Shown here: piece after piece, positions 27,492 through 36,902 of the stretch
Position numbering within the stretch: position 1 is the first letter of the stretch
Layout: every line of letters starts with the position of its first letter
Source of the DNA: an uncultured Rhodobacterales bacterium
GTDB lineage: Bacteria > Pseudomonadota > Alphaproteobacteria > Rhodobacterales > Rhodobacteraceae
Direction of reading: 5' to 3'
NCBI GenBank assembly: GCA_903873585.1
Contig: CAIQOV010000005.1
Location: 1-64,000 of the forward strand
Length of the DNA stretch: 64,000 nucleotides
Notes under the pieces: model-generated
Database searches by the model: none
The model's input: only the letters and a program-made list of their open reading frames with translations
What the model was told of the DNA's origin: nothing
Program-made: the position numbers and the translations under genes

Positions 27492-28220
27492 ATGTCGAAA
27501 AAAGATGCCAAGATCAGCTACTCCCGCGTTATGCTGAAAATTTCCGGAGAGGCGCTGATGGGCGACCTTGGCTATGGCCTGCATCCGCCCACCGTCACCC
27601 GCATCGCGCAAGAGGTGAAATCCGTTCACGATCTGGGGGTTGAGATTTGCATGGTGATCGGTGGCGGTAATATTTTTCGCGGGTTGCAAGGCAGCGCGCA
27701 GGGGATGGAGCGCACGACCGCCGATTACATGGGCATGCTTGCCACCGTCATGAACGCTTTGGCGATGCAGGCGGCGTTGGAAGCTGTGGGCATCTTTACC
27801 CGCGTCATCTCGGCCATTCCGATGGATCAGGTCTGCGAGCCCTATATCCGCCGCCGCGCCGTGCGCCATCTGGAAAAGAAGCGCGTTTGCATCTTTGCCG
27901 CAGGCACGGGCAACCCCTATTTCACCACCGATACCGCAGCCACCCTGCGCGCCAATGAAATGGCCTGTCAGGCGATCTTCAAGGGCACCAAGGTTGACGG
28001 GGTGTATGACAAAGACCCCAAGAAACACGCCGACGCCAAGCGCTATGAAACAGTGACCTATGACGAGGTGTTGCAACAGCACCTCGGCGTCATGGATGCC
28101 AGCGCCATCGCTTTGGCGCGCGACAATGACCTGCCGATCATCGTGTTTTCCTTGGATGAACCGGGCGGTTTCAAAGGCATTCTGTCGGGCCAAGGCACTT
28201 ACACCCGCGTGCACGGCTAA
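27492..28220 (+). CDS. pyrH: UMP kinase
   Basis: A 242-residue UMP kinase of the amino-acid-kinase fold that makes UDP from UMP and ATP. Motifs: [13 protein letters not shown] at the N-terminus, [43 protein letters not shown], and [13 protein letters not shown] start it at the ATG at 27492; an in-frame ATG at 27444 adds 16 non-conserved residues. It opens the long pyrH-to-lpxB gene cluster. Confidence 0.97.
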   Translation: MSKKDAKISYSRVMLKISGEALMGDLGYGLHPPTVTRIAQEVKSVHDLGVEICMVIGGGNIFRGLQGSAQGMERTTADYMGMLATVMNALAMQAALEAVGIFTRVISAIPMDQVCEPYIRRRAVRHLEKKRVCIFAAGTGNPYFTTDTAATLRANEMACQAIFKGTKVDGVYDKDPKKHADAKRYETVTYDEVLQQHLGVMDASAIALARDNDLPIIVFSLDEPGGFKGILSGQGTYTRVHG

Positions 28221-28355
28221 GGCGGCCGCCGCGGCCGCGTGGCATAGTTTTGCCCGACAGCGGTCTTTCACAGGCCAATGTTTTGCTGCTAGAAGCGGCA
28301 AAAGGGTAAGAGGTGGGGGCCAAAACCCCCGCCCCAAGGCATCTAAGAGGACACC

Positions 28356-28922
28356 ATGGCGCAAGACGATCTGGAAATTGACAGCGACGGCCTGCAACGT
28401 CGGATGGAAGGGGCGCTGAATTCGCTTAAGGGCGATTTTGCGTCTTTGCGCACGGGGCGGGCCTCGGCTTCCATGCTCGATCCTATTCAGGTGGATGCTT
28501 ACGGCCAAATGACGCCGATCAACCAATTGGGCACAATCAACGTGCCCGAACCGCGCATGGTGGTGATCAACGTTTGGGATAAGGGTTTGATTGGCAAGGT
28601 GGAAAAGGCGATCCGCGAAAGCGGCATCGGCATCAATCCGGTGTCAGACGGCCCCTTGATCCGCCTGCCGATCCCAGAACTGAACGAACAACGCCGCCGC
28701 GAGTTGACCAAGGTTGCAGCGCAATATTCCGAAGGGGCCAAAGTGGCCGTGCGCAACGTGCGCCGCGACGGGATGGACATGATCAAAAAGGCCAAAACCG
28801 CTGGTATGGGCGAAGACGATCAGAAAATGTGGCAAGAAGAAGTGCAAGAGATGACCGATCGCGCCATTGCCCTGATTGACCGCTTGCTCGAAGCCAAACA
28901 AGTCGAGATTATGCAGGTCTAA
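28356..28922 (+). CDS. frr: Ribosome recycling factor
   Basis: A 188-residue RRF that splits the post-termination ribosome together with EF-G. The family core is complete: [57 protein letters not shown], and [28 protein letters not shown] ribosome-binding site precedes the ATG. The 135 bp between pyrH and frr hold a GC-rich hairpin (GTGGGGG/CCCCCGC near 28312-28331) but no gene. Confidence 0.98.
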   Translation: MAQDDLEIDSDGLQRRMEGALNSLKGDFASLRTGRASASMLDPIQVDAYGQMTPINQLGTINVPEPRMVVINVWDKGLIGKVEKAIRESGIGINPVSDGPLIRLPIPELNEQRRRELTKVAAQYSEGAKVAVRNVRRDGMDMIKKAKTAGMGEDDQKMWQEEVQEMTDRAIALIDRLLEAKQVEIMQV

Positions 28923-28963
28923 CCCTTGCCGCAGGCAGGCGCGGCATAAGGGAGGGGGACTTT

Positions 28964-29704
28964 TTGGGCGCGAACGACACAAGCAAGCCGGGCGCAAAGC
29001 CTGCCGCGACCCATGTCGCCATTATCATGGACGGCAACGGTCGCTGGGCCACCCAAAAGGGCTGGCCGCGTTTGGTGGGCCACCGCAAAGGCGCCGAACG
29101 GGTCAAGGAAATCGTGCGCTGCGCCCCTGATCTGGGGATCGAATGGCTGACGATCTACGCCTTTTCGACCGAGAACTGGAAGCGCTCGACCGAAGAAGTG
29201 CTGGGCCTGATGTCGATCTTTGCCCGCTATATCGAGCGCGAGGCCGACAGGCTTGCCGCCGAATCGGTGCGCATGCGCTTTATCGGCGACCGCTCGCGTC
29301 TTGATACCCGCCTGCAACGCCTGATGACCGGTATCGAAGAGCGCACCGCCAAGTTCAACCGTCTGAACCTGACCGTCGCCATCAATTACGGCGGGCGCGA
29401 TGAACTGACCCGCGCCATCCGGTCGATCACCGTCGATGTCGCCGAAGGCCGCCTAGACCCTTCCGCCGTGACCGAGGCGCTGATTTCCAAACGCCTTGAT
29501 ACCAGCGACCTGCCCGACCCCGATCTGGTGATCCGCACCAGTGGTGAAACACGCACGTCGAACTTTCTGCCATGGCAGGCCGCTTATGCCGAGTTTGAAT
29601 TTACCCCGACCCTGTGGCCCGATTTCACACCCGATGAACTGGCGCTGATCCTGAAACGTTTTGGCAACCGTGACCGGCGGTTTGGCGGCGTGGCGCGGGC
29701 ATGA
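28964..29704 (+). CDS. uppS: Isoprenyl (undecaprenyl diphosphate) synthase
   Basis: A 246-residue cis-prenyltransferase that makes undecaprenyl diphosphate, the lipid carrier for peptidoglycan and polysaccharides. Motifs: AIIMDGNGRWATQKG (catalytic Asp), YAFSTENWKRS, NYGGRDELTRA, and RTSGETRTSNFLPWQAAYAE. The start codon is TTG at 28964, preceded by GGAGGGGG at 7 nt; no ATG is available in frame before the catalytic motif. The last four bases overlap cdsA (ATGA). Confidence 0.96.
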   Translation: MGANDTSKPGAKPAATHVAIIMDGNGRWATQKGWPRLVGHRKGAERVKEIVRCAPDLGIEWLTIYAFSTENWKRSTEEVLGLMSIFARYIEREADRLAAESVRMRFIGDRSRLDTRLQRLMTGIEERTAKFNRLNLTVAINYGGRDELTRAIRSITVDVAEGRLDPSAVTEALISKRLDTSDLPDPDLVIRTSGETRTSNFLPWQAAYAEFEFTPTLWPDFTPDELALILKRFGNRDRRFGGVARA

Positions 29705-30534
29705 CAGACAGGCCCCCCCTTTCGCCAAGGCCCCCATCCTCGCCCAAAGCGGCGGGCGGCAGGTGGGGCGATCTTGGGGTGCGGGTGGTGTCAGGCTTGG
29801 TGCTGGCAGGCTTGGGCATTCTGTCAGTTCTGGCGGGCGGTTGGGTGTTTTTGGCCATGACCTTGGTGATTTACGCGCTGATGGCGTGGGAATTGGCTGC
29901 GCTTAGCGATCAGCCCGCCCATCCCATCATGCGGGCAGGGATTGCCGCGCTGGCCGGTCTTGGCTTGGCCTTGGCCCAAGCGCAGGGCTGGGGCGTTCTG
30001 GCGCTGGCTTTGGCCCCCCTTGCGCTTGCCCTGACCCCGCGCAAGGATGCGGCGCTGATTTCTGTTTACAGCCTTGCCATGCTGCTGTCGGCCCATGCCT
30101 TTATCGCCTTGGATCATCGCGGTGCGGTGATTGTTGTGTGGCTGGTGTGTATCGTGGTTGCTTCTGATGTGTTTGGCTATTTCGCGGGGCGTTCGCTGGG
30201 GGGGCCGAAGGTTTGGCCCTCGATCAGCCCGAAGAAAACATGGTCGGGCACGGTGGCGGGGTGGCTGGGGGCAGCTTTGGTCGGCTTGGGGTTTGTGCTG
30301 GTGGAAGGTGGGGGATGGGGCTTGGTTGCCATCTCGCCCGCGGTGGCTTTGGCAAGCCAGTTGGGCGATATTGTCGAAAGCCTGATCAAACGCCGCGCGG
30401 GGGTGAAAGACGCATCGCGGCTTATTCCGGGCCACGGCGGGGTGATTGACCGGTTTGATGCTTTGATCGGGGCGATTCTGGCGGTTTGGCTGCTGGAACT
30501 GGTTTTGCCCTTGCCGCTTGGGAACATGCTATGA
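29701..30534 (+). CDS. cdsA: Phosphatidate cytidylyltransferase
   Basis: A 277-residue polytopic membrane enzyme that makes CDP-diacylglycerol, the precursor of phospholipids. The N-terminal 25 residues are Pro/Ser-rich, followed by about seven hydrophobic helices. The CDP-alcohol signature is in the C-terminal half: SQLGDIVESLIKRRAGVKD, then PGHGGVIDRFDALIGA with its catalytic Asp residues. Start and stop overlap uppS and dxr by ATGA, so the three are translationally coupled. Confidence 0.95.
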   Translation: MTDRPPLSPRPPSSPKAAGGRWGDLGVRVVSGLVLAGLGILSVLAGGWVFLAMTLVIYALMAWELAALSDQPAHPIMRAGIAALAGLGLALAQAQGWGVLALALAPLALALTPRKDAALISVYSLAMLLSAHAFIALDHRGAVIVVWLVCIVVASDVFGYFAGRSLGGPKVWPSISPKKTWSGTVAGWLGAALVGLGFVLVEGGGWGLVAISPAVALASQLGDIVESLIKRRAGVKDASRLIPGHGGVIDRFDALIGAILAVWLLELVLPLPLGNML

Positions 30535-31715
30535 CCAATCCACGCCGCATTTCGATCTTCGGGGTGACAGGTTCGATCGGCGAAAGCACGGTTGATCTTT
30601 TGGCGCGCACGCAAGGCTATCAGGTCGTGGCACTTTCAGGCGGGCGCAATGTGGTGCGTTTGGCTGAAGTGGCGCGGCAGTTGCGGGCCGAGGTGGCTGT
30701 GGTGGCGGATGTTGCCCTATTGCCCGATCTGCGCGCCGCTTTGGCGGGCAGCGGGGTTGAGGCTGCTGCCGGCCCAAAGGCCATCATCGAGGCGGCCCTT
30801 CGCCCCGCCGATTGGGTGATGTCTGCCATCGTGGGGGCAGCGGGCCTAGCGCCGGGCCTTGCGGCCTTGACCACTGGGGCAACCTTGGCACTGGCCAATA
30901 AGGAAAGCCTTGTGACGGCAGGGCCGCTGATGCTGGCGACCGCTGCAAAACATGGCGCACGGATTTTGCCGGTGGATTCCGAACATTCCGCCATCTTCCA
31001 AGCGCTGGCGGGCGAAGACATCACAACCGTCGAGCGCATCATCCTGACCGCTTCCGGCGGGGCGCTGCGCGATTGGCCACTGGAAAAACTGGCCAGCGCC
31101 ACGCTGCAAGACGCCTCGGCCCATCCCAACTGGGCGATGGGCCAACGCATCACCATCGACAGCGCATCTATGTTTAACAAAGCGCTAGAGGTGATTGAAG
31201 CGAAAGAGTTTTTTGCCGTCACCCCTGCGCAGATCGAGGTGGTGATACACCCCGAATCGATCATCCATTCCGCCGTGGCCTTTCACGACGGCGCAGTCAT
31301 GGCCCACTTGGGCGCGCCCGATATGCGCCACGCCATCGGCTATGCGCTAAACTGGCCCGCCCGCGCACCCTTGCCCGTGGCACGGCTTGATTTTGCGGCC
31401 CTTGGCAAGTTGACCTTCCGCGCCCCCGACCTTACCCGCTACCCCGCTTTGCGCTTGGCACAAGAGGTGATGCAGGCAGGTGGCTTGGCAGGGGCGGTGT
31501 TTAACGCCGCCAAAGAAGTGGCGCTGGATCACTTCATCGCGGGCCAGATCGGCTTTATGCAGATGTCGCACTTGGTCGAAGCCACAATCGGGCGGCTTTC
31601 TGCCGACCCGCAGATGGGGCAGGTTGCGACAAGCCTTGACGATGTCATGGCGATAGACCACCTCGCACGGGTGGCAGCACGGGAATTGGCCTCGGGCATG
31701 ACCAAGACAGCGTAA
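30531..31715 (+). CDS. dxr: 1-deoxy-D-xylulose 5-phosphate reductoisomerase
   Basis: A 394-residue enzyme that makes 2-C-methyl-D-erythritol 4-phosphate, the committed step of the MEP isoprenoid pathway. The NADPH-binding SIFGVTGSIGESTVDLL is at the N-terminus. Then come LANKESLVTAG, LPVDSEHSAIFQAL, the catalytic loop ASGGALRDW and the conserved HPNWAMGQRITIDSASMFNKALE. The start at 30531 overlaps cdsA by ATGA; a frame opening at 30486 lies inside cdsA. Confidence 0.97.
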   Translation: MTNPRRISIFGVTGSIGESTVDLLARTQGYQVVALSGGRNVVRLAEVARQLRAEVAVVADVALLPDLRAALAGSGVEAAAGPKAIIEAALRPADWVMSAIVGAAGLAPGLAALTTGATLALANKESLVTAGPLMLATAAKHGARILPVDSEHSAIFQALAGEDITTVERIILTASGGALRDWPLEKLASATLQDASAHPNWAMGQRITIDSASMFNKALEVIEAKEFFAVTPAQIEVVIHPESIIHSAVAFHDGAVMAHLGAPDMRHAIGYALNWPARAPLPVARLDFAALGKLTFRAPDLTRYPALRLAQEVMQAGGLAGAVFNAAKEVALDHFIAGQIGFMQMSHLVEATIGRLSADPQMGQVATSLDDVMAIDHLARVAARELASGMTKTA

Positions 31716-31728
31716 GGTTGGGCAAGCT

Positions 31729-33069
31729 ATGGATTTCGCAAGCAATATCGCCGACCTTTTAAGCTCGGTCTGGACTTTGGCCAGCTTTTTGGTGGCCATC
31801 GTGGTCATTGTTACGGTGCATGAATACGGCCATTACATCGTGGGGCGTTGGTGCGGCATTCAGGCAGAGGTTTTCTCGTTAGGGTTCGGTAAGCGCTTGT
31901 ATGCGTGGACTGACAAACGCGGTACGCGGTGGCAGATTGCCTCTGTGCCCTTGGGCGGATTTGTGCGCTTTAAGGGCGATGCCGATGCCAGTTCGCGCGC
32001 CGATTTGGCTGCGCTGCAAGATCTTTCGGCCGCCCAAAAGCGCCAAACCATGAACGGCGCACCGCTTTGGGCGCGGGCGGCAACTGTGGTGGCGGGGCCT
32101 TTGGCGAACTTTCTGCTGGCGCTGGTTTTGTTTGCGGCGGTGATTTTGTGGAAAGGGGTCGCGGTTGACCAGCCGACGATTGGCACTTTGAAAGACCTGC
32201 CCTTTGCCAGTCCGCATTTGCAAGTGGGTGACACGATCACAGCCATGGAAGGGCAGGCGACCCCTGATCTGTCTACCTTCCTAAGCGTGGCAGATACCCT
32301 GTCTGAAAAATCGGTTGTTCATTACCAAGTCATACGCGATACCCAAAGCCTAAGCCTTGATGGCCCCAATCCCTTGCCGCCCTTTGCCGCCAGCGTGCAA
32401 AGCCCCAGTGCGGCGGAAGATGCGGGCATTCAGGCGGGGGATGTGATCTTAAAGGCCGCAGGCCAAGATATCGCCAGCTTTAGCCAATTGCCGAAGCTGA
32501 TCGAGGCGTCAGGCGGTGCCCCCGTTGATCTGACCCTGTGGCGCGCGGGTGAAACGCTTGATGTCACCCTAACTCCGCGCCGCCGTGATCTGCCCACAGC
32601 CGACGGTGGCTTTGAAACCCGCTGGCTGATCGGCATCACCGGCGGCATGGTGTTTGACCCCTTGGTGCGCACACCGTCCGTTATTGAAGCGGTCAATCTG
32701 GCTTGGGCGCAAGGCTGGTACATGGCCAAGGTCAACCTGTCGGGCCTTGGCTATATGGTTGCGGGCAAGATCAGCAGTTGCAACGTGTCTTCGCCCATTG
32801 GCATGGCCAAAGCGGTGGGGGCTGCGGCGCGCTCTGGTTGGGAAAGTTTCTTGCAAACGCTGGCTTTGGTGTCGCTGTCGATCGGCTTGTTGAACCTGTT
32901 TCCCATTCCGGTGTTAGACGGCGGGCATCTGGTGTTTTATGCCTATGAGGCTGTTACGGGCCGCCCCCCCAATGCGCGTGCCTTGCAAGTGTTGATGATG
33001 GCAGGGGTTGGATTGCTGGGCGCGCTGATGCTGTTTGCGATTTTTAACGACGTGATCGGCTGCGTCTAA
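31729..33069 (+). CDS. rseP: RseP site-2 zinc metalloprotease
   Basis: A 446-residue inner-membrane protease that cuts membrane-embedded anti-sigma factors and remnant signal peptides. The zinc site HEYGH lies in the first helix (VTVHEYGHYIVGR), PDZ regions fill the periplasmic middle (LKDLPFASPHLQVGDTITAMEG; AEDAGIQAGDVILKAAG), and the second metal motif NLFPIPVLDGGHLV is near the C-terminus. The position between dxr and bamA is conserved across proteobacteria. Confidence 0.96.
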   Translation: MDFASNIADLLSSVWTLASFLVAIVVIVTVHEYGHYIVGRWCGIQAEVFSLGFGKRLYAWTDKRGTRWQIASVPLGGFVRFKGDADASSRADLAALQDLSAAQKRQTMNGAPLWARAATVVAGPLANFLLALVLFAAVILWKGVAVDQPTIGTLKDLPFASPHLQVGDTITAMEGQATPDLSTFLSVADTLSEKSVVHYQVIRDTQSLSLDGPNPLPPFAASVQSPSAAEDAGIQAGDVILKAAGQDIASFSQLPKLIEASGGAPVDLTLWRAGETLDVTLTPRRRDLPTADGGFETRWLIGITGGMVFDPLVRTPSVIEAVNLAWAQGWYMAKVNLSGLGYMVAGKISSCNVSSPIGMAKAVGAAARSGWESFLQTLALVSLSIGLLNLFPIPVLDGGHLVFYAYEAVTGRPPNARALQVLMMAGVGLLGALMLFAIFNDVIGCV

Positions 33070-33228
33070 GCCGCAGTGCAAAACTTATCCACAGGAAATG
33101 GGCCAATCCGCCGCAAGGGTGCAGCACAGCCCCTTTGGTGCTTTTGACAAGGCGCGCACAAAAAGCTACTTAAGTTCAAGCAGGTGCCACAATGGGCCCT
33201 TGCAGCACTTGGGCGAGGCTGTGGCAAG

Positions 33229-35685
33229 ATGAACATGGGCAAGAACGAAGCGGCAAAGGGCGTGGCGCGCAAGCGTCTGGGGCTTGGGCCAACGGGCAAT
33301 TTGATCCTTGCCGCAGGCTTTGGTCTGATGGGAACCGGCGTGATGGTCGCCGTGGTGAGGGCGCAAACCGCCGACACCTCTGGCCTGTCGTTGGGGATAG
33401 AGGAAACGGCCCCCGCCCAGCCTTTGGCCCCCGTGCCCGCTGGCTATACCTTTGATAACGTGACGGTTGAGGGCAACGATAAAGTCGACGTGCCCACGAT
33501 TGTTGCCTTCTTGGGCCTGCCCAAGGGACAAGTCGTGACAGATGCCGCCCTGAATGACGCCTATCAGCGCATCGTCGCCTCTGGCCTGTTTGCGCGGGTA
33601 GAGCTGGTGACGGGCGCGGATGGCTTGCTGATCAAAGTGGTGGAAAACCCGATGATCGGCACGATTGATTATCAAGGCAATGCCCTGATCAAAGACCCCG
33701 ATATCGAGAAATTTATCAAAGAGAAAACCGGCCAAGTCTATTCGCCCGCCGGAGCCGAGGCTGATGCCGCCATCATCGCCGAAGCCTACCGCCAAAACGG
33801 CCGCATGGCGGCCACCGTGACACCCCGTATCATCCGCCGCGCGCACAACACTGTCGATGTGGTGTTTGAAATCGTTGAAGGATCGGTTGCCGAAGTGGCG
33901 CGGGTTAGCTTTGTGGGCAACAAAGACTTCTCTGATTACCGCCTGCGCCAGATTCTTTCGACCAAACAGGCCGGCATTCTGCACAACCTGATCCAGCGCG
34001 ATATGTTCCAAGTCGACCGGATCGAAACCGACAAAAAGTTGCTGGGCGATTTTTATCTGTCGCATGGCTATCTGGATTTCCAGATCCTTGACGCCGGTGC
34101 CACCTATGCCCGCGACCGCAACGCAACTTTCATGACCTTCACCATTTCCGAAGGCCAAAGCTTCACCGTGGGCAAAGTTTCCACGATTTCCGAAGTCGAA
34201 GGCGTTGATCCGGCGGAATATGACACGCTGCGCCGCCTGCGTACGGGCGTGACCTATACCCCCACACTCATCCAAAACAATGTCGAGGCGATGGAGTCGT
34301 TAGCCCTGAAACACGGGCTGAACTTTGTCACGGTTGAACCGCGCGTCACACGCAACGACCGCGATGGCACGGTGGATGTGGTGTTTGCTATCACCAAAGG
34401 CCCGCGCATCTTTGTCGAGCGGATTGATATTGAAGGCAACACAACCACGCTTGATTCGGTGATCCGCCGCCAGTTCCGCGCTGTCGAAGGCGATCCGCTG
34501 AACCCGCGCGAAATTGCCCAAGCCGCCGAACGCATCCGCGCGCTTGGCTTTTTTGGCGATGTTCAGGTTGATAAAGTGCCCGGCAATGCGCCCGACCAAG
34601 ATGTGGTCAAAGTGGCCGTAACCGAAGCGCCCACAGGCTCGCTCAGCCTTGGGGCCAGCTATGGCATGTCGACCGGTTTTGGCCTGAACTTGGGCTTTTC
34701 GGAACGCAACTTCTTGGGCCGTGGTCAGGGCTTAACGCTCAACGTGCAAACCGGCTCTGACAATCTGGACAGCAAAATCGCCTTCAATGAACCGGCCTTC
34801 TTGGGCCGCGATCTAAGCTTTGGCTTTGCGGCGGGGTATAACAAGACCACTCAGCAAAACTCGAACTACGACAAGACCGTGATCAGCCTGTCGCCCTCGC
34901 TTGGCTTTGCGGTCAGCGATCTGGCGCGGGTGCGGGTGAATTACACCGTGTCGAGTGAAGACCTTTCCAACGTGGGTTCCTCCACCTCGTCGAACTCTTC
35001 GCCGATTTTGCAAGAAGAATCCGGCTCTGCCATCCGCTCGTCAGTGGGCTATACCTACACATGGGATGACCGCAATTCGGGCTTGCATCCCAATGGCGGC
35101 GTGATGGTGCAGTTTGGCAATGACTTTGCCGGATTGGGCGGCGATGTCAGGGTGGTGCAGACGACAGTTAAAGCTTTGGCCGAAACCAAAGTGCTGCACG
35201 GCGACATGACCCTGCGCGCCTCGTTTGAAGGGGGGGCTGTCACGGGATACGGCGATTATGTCACCCGCGTGACCGACCGCTACCTGTCGGCAGGCACCTT
35301 GCACGGCTTTGAACCCAACGGCATCGGCCCGCGCGATTTGAACGCGGTCAACAAAGATGCATTGGGTGGCAACTACTTCTCGGCTGCCCATCTGGAAGCG
35401 TCATTCCCCGTTGGCCTACCCGAAGAATACGGCATTTCTGGTGGCGCTTTCATTGAGGCGGGCTCGGTTTGGGGCCTGAATAATACGGCAGGTCTTGCCA
35501 AAGTAGATGGCAACCCTCCAGACGGAACCGTCGACGATTCGATGCACATTCGCACCGTCGCGGGCCTGTCTGTTTATTGGACCACGCCTTTGGGCCCGCT
35601 GCGGTTCGATTTTACCCGTGCTGGTGCCAAGGAAAGCTATGACAAAGAGCAGACCTTCGACTTTACCATCGCAACCAAGTTCTAA
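33229..35685 (+). CDS. bamA: Outer-membrane protein assembly factor BamA
   Basis: An 818-residue Omp85 protein, the channel-forming core of the BAM complex that inserts beta-barrels into the outer membrane. A signal region (residues about 20-46, ILAAGFGLMGTGVMVAVVRAQ) is followed by five POTRA repeats (about 55-430, starting FDNVTVEGNDKVDVPTIVAFL). The C-terminal 16-strand barrel (GLNLGFSERNFLGRGQGL onward) ends in the aromatic DFTIATKF. The start at 33229 has GAGG upstream; the frame opens at 33184, and an ATG at 33235 is also possible. Confidence 0.96.
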   Translation: MNMGKNEAAKGVARKRLGLGPTGNLILAAGFGLMGTGVMVAVVRAQTADTSGLSLGIEETAPAQPLAPVPAGYTFDNVTVEGNDKVDVPTIVAFLGLPKGQVVTDAALNDAYQRIVASGLFARVELVTGADGLLIKVVENPMIGTIDYQGNALIKDPDIEKFIKEKTGQVYSPAGAEADAAIIAEAYRQNGRMAATVTPRIIRRAHNTVDVVFEIVEGSVAEVARVSFVGNKDFSDYRLRQILSTKQAGILHNLIQRDMFQVDRIETDKKLLGDFYLSHGYLDFQILDAGATYARDRNATFMTFTISEGQSFTVGKVSTISEVEGVDPAEYDTLRRLRTGVTYTPTLIQNNVEAMESLALKHGLNFVTVEPRVTRNDRDGTVDVVFAITKGPRIFVERIDIEGNTTTLDSVIRRQFRAVEGDPLNPREIAQAAERIRALGFFGDVQVDKVPGNAPDQDVVKVAVTEAPTGSLSLGASYGMSTGFGLNLGFSERNFLGRGQGLTLNVQTGSDNLDSKIAFNEPAFLGRDLSFGFAAGYNKTTQQNSNYDKTVISLSPSLGFAVSDLARVRVNYTVSSEDLSNVGSSTSSNSSPILQEESGSAIRSSVGYTYTWDDRNSGLHPNGGVMVQFGNDFAGLGGDVRVVQTTVKALAETKVLHGDMTLRASFEGGAVTGYGDYVTRVTDRYLSAGTLHGFEPNGIGPRDLNAVNKDALGGNYFSAAHLEASFPVGLPEEYGISGGAFIEAGSVWGLNNTAGLAKVDGNPPDGTVDDSMHIRTVAGLSVYWTTPLGPLRFDFTRAGAKESYDKEQTFDFTIATKF

Positions 35686-35695
35686 GGCGTTCTTG

Positions 35696-36349
35696 ATGGC
35701 GCATCGCCCCAAAGGCCAGTCTTCAAAAGGCCAGTCTTTTGGGCGTTGGGTGCGCGCACTTGTCTTGGGCGCGCTTATTGCAGGGGGCGCGCCGCTTTTC
35801 GCGCAAACTCCCGCACCTGCGGCCCAAGTGCTGACGCTTGATCAAGACCGCCTCTATGCCGAATCGGCGTACGGTAAGGCGCTGGAAGCGCGCGTGACCG
35901 CCGCAAATCAGCAGCTATCCGCCGAAAACCGCAAAATCGAACAAGATTTGGCCGCCGAAGAGGCCGACCTGACGCAAAAGCGCCCCACCATGTCTGCCGC
36001 TGCCTTTCAAACCTTGGCCGATGCTTTTGACGCCAAGGTTGAACAGGTGCGCGCCGACCAAGCCGCCAAGATCGAAGCGATGAAGACCCAGCGAGAAGAG
36101 GGGCGTAAAGCCTTCTTCCAAGCGACCGTTCCGATCTTGGGCGAGTTGATGCAGCAGATGGGGGCCTTTGCCATTTTGAACCGCTCTGCCGTGGTGCTGG
36201 CCTTTGATTCGATTGATGTCACCGACCGCGCCATCAAAGCGCTGGATGCCAAGTTGGGCGATGGCAGCACCCAAGGCACCACCGGCCCGCGCTTGCCCGC
36301 GCCCCCCGCCGATGGCATAGCCCTTGGCGCTGTGGCACCTGCGCCTTAA
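35696..36349 (+). CDS. skp: OmpH/Skp-family periplasmic chaperone
   Basis: A 217-residue exported chaperone of the Skp/OmpH family that escorts unfolded outer-membrane proteins to BAM. A basic N-terminus with a KGQSS/KGQSF repeat (15-bp DNA repeat near 35711-35738) precedes the signal helix (VRALVLGALIAGGAPLFAQ). Then comes VLTLDQDRLYAESAYGKALE and a long charged coiled coil (about 75-165). The C-terminal Gly/Pro-rich tail is not conserved. It starts 10 nt after bamA. Confidence 0.9.
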   Translation: MAHRPKGQSSKGQSFGRWVRALVLGALIAGGAPLFAQTPAPAAQVLTLDQDRLYAESAYGKALEARVTAANQQLSAENRKIEQDLAAEEADLTQKRPTMSAAAFQTLADAFDAKVEQVRADQAAKIEAMKTQREEGRKAFFQATVPILGELMQQMGAFAILNRSAVVLAFDSIDVTDRAIKALDAKLGDGSTQGTTGPRLPAPPADGIALGAVAPAP

Positions 36350-36433
36350 GCCCAAGCCTGCTTGTCCTGCCCGTGCCAAGTTGTTACTCACAGGCAAAAG
36401 AATGCTCCCGACACGGGTGCGAAGGGGGACGAT

Positions 36434-36901
36434 ATGACAGACACACCCACACCGATGCTGGAAGCCGATCTTGCGCTGATCAAGCGGATCATCCCGCACC
36501 GCTACCCGTTCTTGCTGATCGACAAGGTGCGCGATGTAGTCTTGAACGAAAGCTGTGTCGGGGTGAAATGCGTCACCAATTCCGAGCCGCATTTTCAGGG
36601 CCACTTTCCCGATATGCCCATCATGCCCGGTGTGATGATTATTGAAGCTATGGCCCAAACTTCGGGCGTTTTGGTCGGCCTGTCGATGGATCTGGTCGAT
36701 AAACAGGCCAAGGTCTTCTTCATGGGCGTCGACAATGTGAAGTTCCGCCGCAAAGTTGTGCCCGGTGATGTGCTGGAACTGCACGTCAAAGCGCTGCGCG
36801 GCGGTGGCAAGGTGTGGAAGTTCGAAGGCCGCGCTACGGTGGATGGCGATTTGGCAACCGAAGCCACCTTTACCGCCATGTTCGACCTGCCCAAGGCGTA
36901 A
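36434..36901 (+). CDS. fabZ: 3-hydroxyacyl-ACP dehydratase FabZ
   Basis: A 155-residue hot-dog-fold dehydratase of fatty-acid synthesis. [17 protein letters not shown] opens the conserved region. The catalytic His is in [20 protein letters not shown] and the catalytic Glu is in the same segment; [15 protein letters not shown] follows. GGGGGA precedes the ATG at 36434. In most proteobacteria lpxD stands between ompH and fabZ, but there is no lpxD here. lpxA follows after one base. Confidence 0.97.
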   Translation: MTDTPTPMLEADLALIKRIIPHRYPFLLIDKVRDVVLNESCVGVKCVTNSEPHFQGHFPDMPIMPGVMIIEAMAQTSGVLVGLSMDLVDKQAKVFFMGVDNVKFRRKVVPGDVLELHVKALRGGGKVWKFEGRATVDGDLATEATFTAMFDLPKA

Positions 36902-36902
36902 G

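Noticed and set aside
28221-28245. GCGGCCGC-rich stretch after pyrH as a terminator
   Set aside because: It is strongly GC-rich and partly self-complementary but has no U-run, and frr must be expressed downstream; I would not call it a terminator.
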